A stretch of 64,000 nt of DNA from Caballeronia mineralivorans PML1(12) (lineage in GTDB: Bacteria > Pseudomonadota > Gammaproteobacteria > Burkholderiales > Burkholderiaceae). The position numbers were made by a program, and so were the translations under genes. Below, piece by piece: positions 60,597 through 64,000 of the stretch. Position 1 is the first letter of the stretch, and each line of letters starts with the position of its first letter. The notes beneath the pieces were generated by a model. That model searched no databases. It had not been told where the DNA came from and saw nothing but the letters and a program-made list of their open reading frames with translations. The stretch spans positions 23,705-87,704 of the forward strand of contig NZ_AEJF01000131.1 of assembly GCF_001028175.1 (NCBI RefSeq). The letters are read 5' to 3'.

Positions 60597-61658
60597 TCAG
60601 AACCGGACGATCAGACCCGTTCCCAGGGCCAGTTGAGTCTGGCCGGGCGCGGTGGTCGTATAGTTGTTGACGCCGAAATCGCTGCCGCCGCCGTTGATCA
60701 TGTAACCGCCGGTGAGGTAGACGGTCGTGCGTTTCGACAGCCAGTAAAGCGCGGTGGCGTTGAAAAGCGTCGGACGTCCCGCCTCGTGCTGGTAGTAATA
60801 ACGCCCCCCTTCGAGCACGAGCTTGAGCGCAGGGTTCGGCATGTAGGAAGCGGCGAGCCAGTAGAGGTTGCCGTCCGGCGATGCCTGCAACGAACCGCGC
60901 ACCGCCACCGCGCCGCCCGAGACCACGACCGTGTTGAAGCCGTAGCGCGCCACCGCGCTCGCCCGTCGATCGACGAGGTTCGACTGGTCGGCGGTTGCGG
61001 TCACCGTGCCGCGGACCTCTTCATACCCAACCCGCGCCGAGAAATTGCCGATCACATATTCCGTTGCCGCGCCCCAGTAACGCCCCGCTGCCGAGTTGCC
61101 CGCGATCTGCTGGCCGAAGCTGTACATCGCCTCGACGTTCAGTCCGCTCATGTCCGGCGACAGGTACTTGACCGAGTTGTTGAGCCGCACTGTCGCCGAG
61201 GGAATCATGTTCAGCGAGAAGATGGAGTAGTTGTTGAAGAGCGTCGGCTCATAGAACACCGTCTTGTCGTACTGCACGCTGTATTGGCGCCCGGCCGTGA
61301 ACGTACCGTAACGCCCATTGAGCCCGACTAGCGCAACCCGGTTGAACAACGTGTCCGACGACGCCAGCGTCCCGTTGCTCAGCGAAAACCCGTTCTCCAG
61401 GTTGAAGATCGCACGCCAGCCGCCACCCAGATCCTCGCTGCCGCGCAGCCCGAAGCGCGACGGATAAGACGTGCCCGCGTTAGTCGAAGTGACCGTCGAA
61501 TCGCCCGCTGCATTCGCGTGCGTCTTGTACTGCAGGCCGGCGTCCAGCAGCCCGTACAGCGTCACGGAACTCTGCGCGTGCACAGCCCCGCTGCCAAGTC
61601 CGCCAGCCAGCGCGGCGAGTCCCAGACGCGTGAATTTCCCCTTGCGTTTCAGTTTCAT
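60597..61658 (-). CDS. Gram-negative trimeric porin
   Basis: The protein has 353 residues with a signal peptide (about 1-28, ending VHAQ) followed by SSVTLYGLLDAGLQYKTHAN, the Porin_4 start. SRFGLRGSEDLGGGWRAIFN (about 72) and FNRVALVGLNGRYGTFTAGR (about 105) are typical strands and the chain ends IVRF with the terminal Phe. It lies 31 bases after the symporter stop, in the same direction, so it probably supplies outer-membrane entry for that system. Confidence 0.93.
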   Translation of the reverse strand: MKLKRKGKFTRLGLAALAGGLGSGAVHAQSSVTLYGLLDAGLQYKTHANAAGDSTVTSTNAGTSYPSRFGLRGSEDLGGGWRAIFNLENGFSLSNGTLASSDTLFNRVALVGLNGRYGTFTAGRQYSVQYDKTVFYEPTLFNNYSIFSLNMIPSATVRLNNSVKYLSPDMSGLNVEAMYSFGQQIAGNSAAGRYWGAATEYVIGNFSARVGYEEVRGTVTATADQSNLVDRRASAVARYGFNTVVVSGGAVAVRGSLQASPDGNLYWLAASYMPNPALKLVLEGGRYYYQHEAGRPTLFNATALYWLSKRTTVYLTGGYMINGGGSDFGVNNYTTTAPGQTQLALGTGLIVRF

Positions 61659-61689
61659 GTCGATGCCTTAGCGTGTGGTGATGTAACCG

Positions 61690-63012
61690 TTATTGCCCGG
61701 CGCGAGCCGGTTTCGTCTCGGCGGCCATGAAACCCGCGCCGATGCAGATAGCGTTCGCCGCAAGCAGATACGCGACAGGAGACATGGGGTTCCCGGTGGT
61801 CCCGATAAGCCAGGTGATGATCAGTTGCGCCGTGCCACCGAACACCGACACCGCGACGGCATAGACGATCGAGAAACCGGTGGAGCGCACGCGCGAAGGA
61901 AAGCTCTCGACGATCAACACGATCAGCGCCGCGCCGCTCATGCCGTGCAGCGCCGAGAGGACCGTGATGGTGGAGAGGAAGACCAGCGGCGTCGGATGAG
62001 ACACGATCAGGTTCAGCGCAGGAAAGATCAGCGCGAGCAGCAGGACGCGCGGCCAGATCAGCACGGCGCGACGGCCCAAGCGGTCGCACAGCCGTCCTCC
62101 GATGACGGCGAACACCGCGAGTGCAGCGCCGGTGACAAGCGTCGCGAGCATCGCCACGCGACCCGGCAGATGCAGCTGGGTGAGCGCGAAGGTCGTCATG
62201 TAGTTGAGGAAGTACTGCGTGATCGTGCTGCCGAGCAGGATCAGCAAGCCGATGACAATCGGCCGCCGATGCGACGTGTTGAGTTCGCGGAGAATCTCGC
62301 GCGTGGAGGTGGGTGCGTCGTGTTCCTGGATCGTGTCGGCGAGCCGCCTGCGGATATAGATGCCGACCGGCAGGACCAGCAGGCCGAACACGAAGGGCAC
62401 GCGCCAGCCCCACGCGTTGAGTGCCTGCTCGGGCAGCGCTACGGCGAGCCCGTAACCCGTCAGACCGGCTGCCACTGCCGCGAAACCTTGTGTCGCGACC
62501 TGCCAGCACGCATAGGAGCCACGCCGGTCCAGCGGCGCGGACTCGAGAATGTACGTGGTCGCGGGACCGGCCTCGCCGCCCCACGCGAGCCCCTGCACCA
62601 GCCGCGTCACGACCAGCAGGATGGGCGCGGCGATCCCAAGCGTTTCATAACCCGGCAACACCGCGATCGCACCGGTGCCTACCGCCATCAGTACGAGCGT
62701 GAGCATCATCGCGGGCTTGCGTCCCGCGCGGTCGGCATAAGCGCCGATCAGCACGGCACCGAGCGGCCTGACGACAAATCCAAGCCCGAACACCGACACC
62801 GAAAGCAGCAGGCTGATGAACGGGCTCTTCGCCGGAAAGAACGTGTGGCCGATCATTACGGCGAAGGTCGCGTAAGTGCCGAAGTCGAAGAACTCGACGG
62901 CGTTGCCCAGCGCAACCGCCACCACATTGCGGCGTGCGCTCGCGGCATCGGGGCGCGCGCCGGCAGGGCGGACGTCGTCGCCGGTATAGGTTGTCTGGAT
63001 CGAATCTGACAT
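61690..63012 (-). CDS. MFS metabolite:H+ symporter (MHS family)
   Basis: The protein has 440 residues from ATG 63012 with GAAGGA 6 bases upstream. Twelve helices are predicted. The first shows VALGNAVEFFDFGTYATFAV (about 31), then RPLGAVLIGAYADRAGRKPA (about 76), the G-x-x-x-D-R-x-G-R-K signature of the ProP/KgtP-type symporters. VVTRLVQGLAWGGEAG (about 127) is the second signature. Such proteins import organic acids, betaines or proline with protons. Its neighbours, a porin and an amidase, hint at uptake of an amide or its acid product. Confidence 0.92.
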   Translation of the reverse strand: MSDSIQTTYTGDDVRPAGARPDAASARRNVVAVALGNAVEFFDFGTYATFAVMIGHTFFPAKSPFISLLLSVSVFGLGFVVRPLGAVLIGAYADRAGRKPAMMLTLVLMAVGTGAIAVLPGYETLGIAAPILLVVTRLVQGLAWGGEAGPATTYILESAPLDRRGSYACWQVATQGFAAVAAGLTGYGLAVALPEQALNAWGWRVPFVFGLLVLPVGIYIRRRLADTIQEHDAPTSTREILRELNTSHRRPIVIGLLILLGSTITQYFLNYMTTFALTQLHLPGRVAMLATLVTGAALAVFAVIGGRLCDRLGRRAVLIWPRVLLLALIFPALNLIVSHPTPLVFLSTITVLSALHGMSGAALIVLIVESFPSRVRSTGFSIVYAVAVSVFGGTAQLIITWLIGTTGNPMSPVAYLLAANAICIGAGFMAAETKPARAGQ

Positions 63013-63152
63013 GACATGTCCTTCGTTAAGAGCAAACATGGCCAGCCAGCCGCACGCAGCGAAGCGCTGCGGCCGGAGGGGCGCATCGGGCGAACACCGA
63101 AACGGAATGCGAGGTGCTTTACAGGGCGCTGCGTGAGCCCATCAAGAGCGCG

Positions 63153-64000
63153 TCAATGGGGCGGCGCGGGCCAGTGCGGCGCAGCGGGCCGCCAGCCCTC
63201 ATAGGCCTTGCCAAGCTGAAGCACGCGGCGATCGGAAAAGCGCGGGCCGACAATCTGCAAACCGATCGGCATGCCGCCCGCCGTGAAGCCGCAATTGACC
63301 GACAACGCCGGCTGCTCGCCCATGTTCCAGGGGACCGTGAACGCAATGTGCTCGAACGGACGGCACGGGTCGTTGGTGGGGCTTGCCCACTCGGCTGAAT
63401 AACCGCCGATGGGATTGACGGGCGATAACACCGCGTCGACGTGCTGGAAAAGACGCGCGGTCGTCGCGCGCATCTCGAAGGTCCGACCGAAACCGCGTAC
63501 CGCCTCCACGCCCGACACGTTCACGCCCTGCCCCGCCCATTCGACGATATAAGGCAGCACGCGCGCCCGCTCGGTCTCGGTCAGGCGCTCCAGTTCGCTC
63601 CAGAGCCGCGCTTGCCAGAAGCGGTCGAGGCCATCGAGCATCGCGCGGTCGAGCACCGGGGCCACCGGCACGATCTCCGCACCGTGCGCCGCGAACAGAT
63701 CCGCTGCCGCGCGCACCGCTGCCACGATCTCGGGCTCAGGGTCGAGGCCGCAACCGGCATCGAGCATCAGGCCGATGCGCAAGCCACGCACATCGGCGGG
63801 CTCGATCGTCCAGTTGACGGGCTCGGGCGGCAGGCTCGTCGCGTCACGCCAGTCGGGCAGCGAGAGGAATTGCATGAGAAGCGCGGCGTCGTCGACGGTG
63901 CGCGTCATCGGACCGGCGCAGCGGCCGGTGTAATACGGATCGATCGGAATGCGTCCATGCGATGGTTTGAATCCCGCCAGCCCGCACCAGCCGGCCGGCA
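63153..64000 (-). CDS. Amidase signature family hydrolase, C-terminal part
   Basis: The frame is open from the window edge, so 282 or so residues of the C-terminal half are visible. The first residues AGWCGLAGFKPSHGRIP follow directly on the amidase-signature core (the Ser-Gly-Gly-Ser segment holding the catalytic Ser pair lies outside). The next MTRTVDDAALLMQFLS and DVRGLRIGLMLDAGCGLDPE are usual family regions, and the late HIAFTVPWNMGEQPALSVNC then GLQIVGPRFSDRRVLQLGKA match it well. The enzymes hydrolyse amides or nitrile-derived amides. It sits 140 bases from the symporter and is read in the same direction. Confidence 0.9.
   Translation of the reverse strand, partial: PAGWCGLAGFKPSHGRIPIDPYYTGRCAGPMTRTVDDAALLMQFLSLPDWRDATSLPPEPVNWTIEPADVRGLRIGLMLDAGCGLDPEPEIVAAVRAAADLFAAHGAEIVPVAPVLDRAMLDGLDRFWQARLWSELERLTETERARVLPYIVEWAGQGVNVSGVEAVRGFGRTFEMRATTARLFQHVDAVLSPVNPIGGYSAEWASPTNDPCRPFEHIAFTVPWNMGEQPALSVNCGFTAGGMPIGLQIVGPRFSDRRVLQLGKAYEGWRPAAPHWPAPPH

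Noticed and set aside
61693..63009. A 438-codon plus-strand frame over the symporter gene
   Set aside because: Highly charged, repetitive composition (Arg/Asp/Gln) and no ribosome site; the minus-strand symporter has clear family motifs and a good start.
1..64000. Search for CRISPR arrays, tRNA or rRNA genes, phage or integrative elements
   Set aside because: No regular spaced repeats, cloverleaf candidates, integrase or structural phage genes were found by eye. Short RNAs could be missed without covariance-model searches.

Overview
The window looks like a high-GC beta-proteobacterial chromosome of the Burkholderia / Paraburkholderia / Caballeronia type. This is inferred from the GC-rich codon use, Gram-negative trimeric porins, an RND pump with a lipoprotein outer-membrane channel, eight LysR regulators, several DUF4148 exported mini-proteins and dense metabolic transport operons. 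I saw no rRNA, tRNA, CRISPR array, intact insertion sequence or phage module. The species cannot be fixed from this sequence alone.

Layout. 1-2.4 kb: the end of a porin, a secreted GH6 glycoside hydrolase and an exported intradiol dioxygenase. 2.7-10.9 kb: an OmpR-type regulator, a sensor kinase and a complete tripartite RND efflux system on one strand; the pump carries a run of 29 Ser/Thr residues. 10.9-21.5 kb: mixed genes, namely YceH, DoxX, a COG4705 membrane protein with an exported partner, an alpha/beta-hydrolase whose C-terminal monooxygenase-like domain is cut by an in-frame TGA, a LysR gene, a GH63 glucosidase, a thioredoxin-like protein and an RhlE-type helicase. 22.2-30.6 kb: a sulfur- and redox-flavoured group (fused DoxDA thiosulfate:quinone oxidoreductase, ferredoxin reductase, exported DsrE-like protein, ModA-like binding protein, CysB-like LysR) with three DUF4148 proteins and two more LysR genes. 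31.4-34 kb: small genes and decay, including a 38-residue membrane microprotein, a YadA-type adhesin broken by two frameshifts and the tail of a lost DUF1214 gene.

34.0-42.3 kb: nine genes on the minus strand read as one operon: a polyamine/opine-type ABC importer, then two DadA-like flavoproteins, an HcnB-like and an HcnA-like subunit, and RidA, with a divergent LysR. This suggests import and oxidation of an amine or opine-like compound with the imine cleared by RidA. 43.4-48 kb: an AllA-like protein, a DUF2848 protein, an amino-acid-type binding protein, an amidohydrolase and a LysR. 48.5-53.1 kb: exported beta-carbonic anhydrase, a BON-domain protein, an orphan LivK-type binding protein and a porin.

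53.2-59.4 kb: the most interesting locus. Five minus-strand genes encode an ArpA/BesD-like Fe(II)/2-oxoglutarate oxygenase, an M24-fold enzyme whose metal-ligand spacing matches the DMSP lyase DddP but whose catalytic-base position differs, and a betaine-type ABC importer, with a divergent LysR. It looks like a catabolic operon for a quaternary or sulfonium zwitterion not identifiable from sequence. 59.6-64 kb: another LysR, a porin, an MHS-type symporter and an amidase cut by the window edge.
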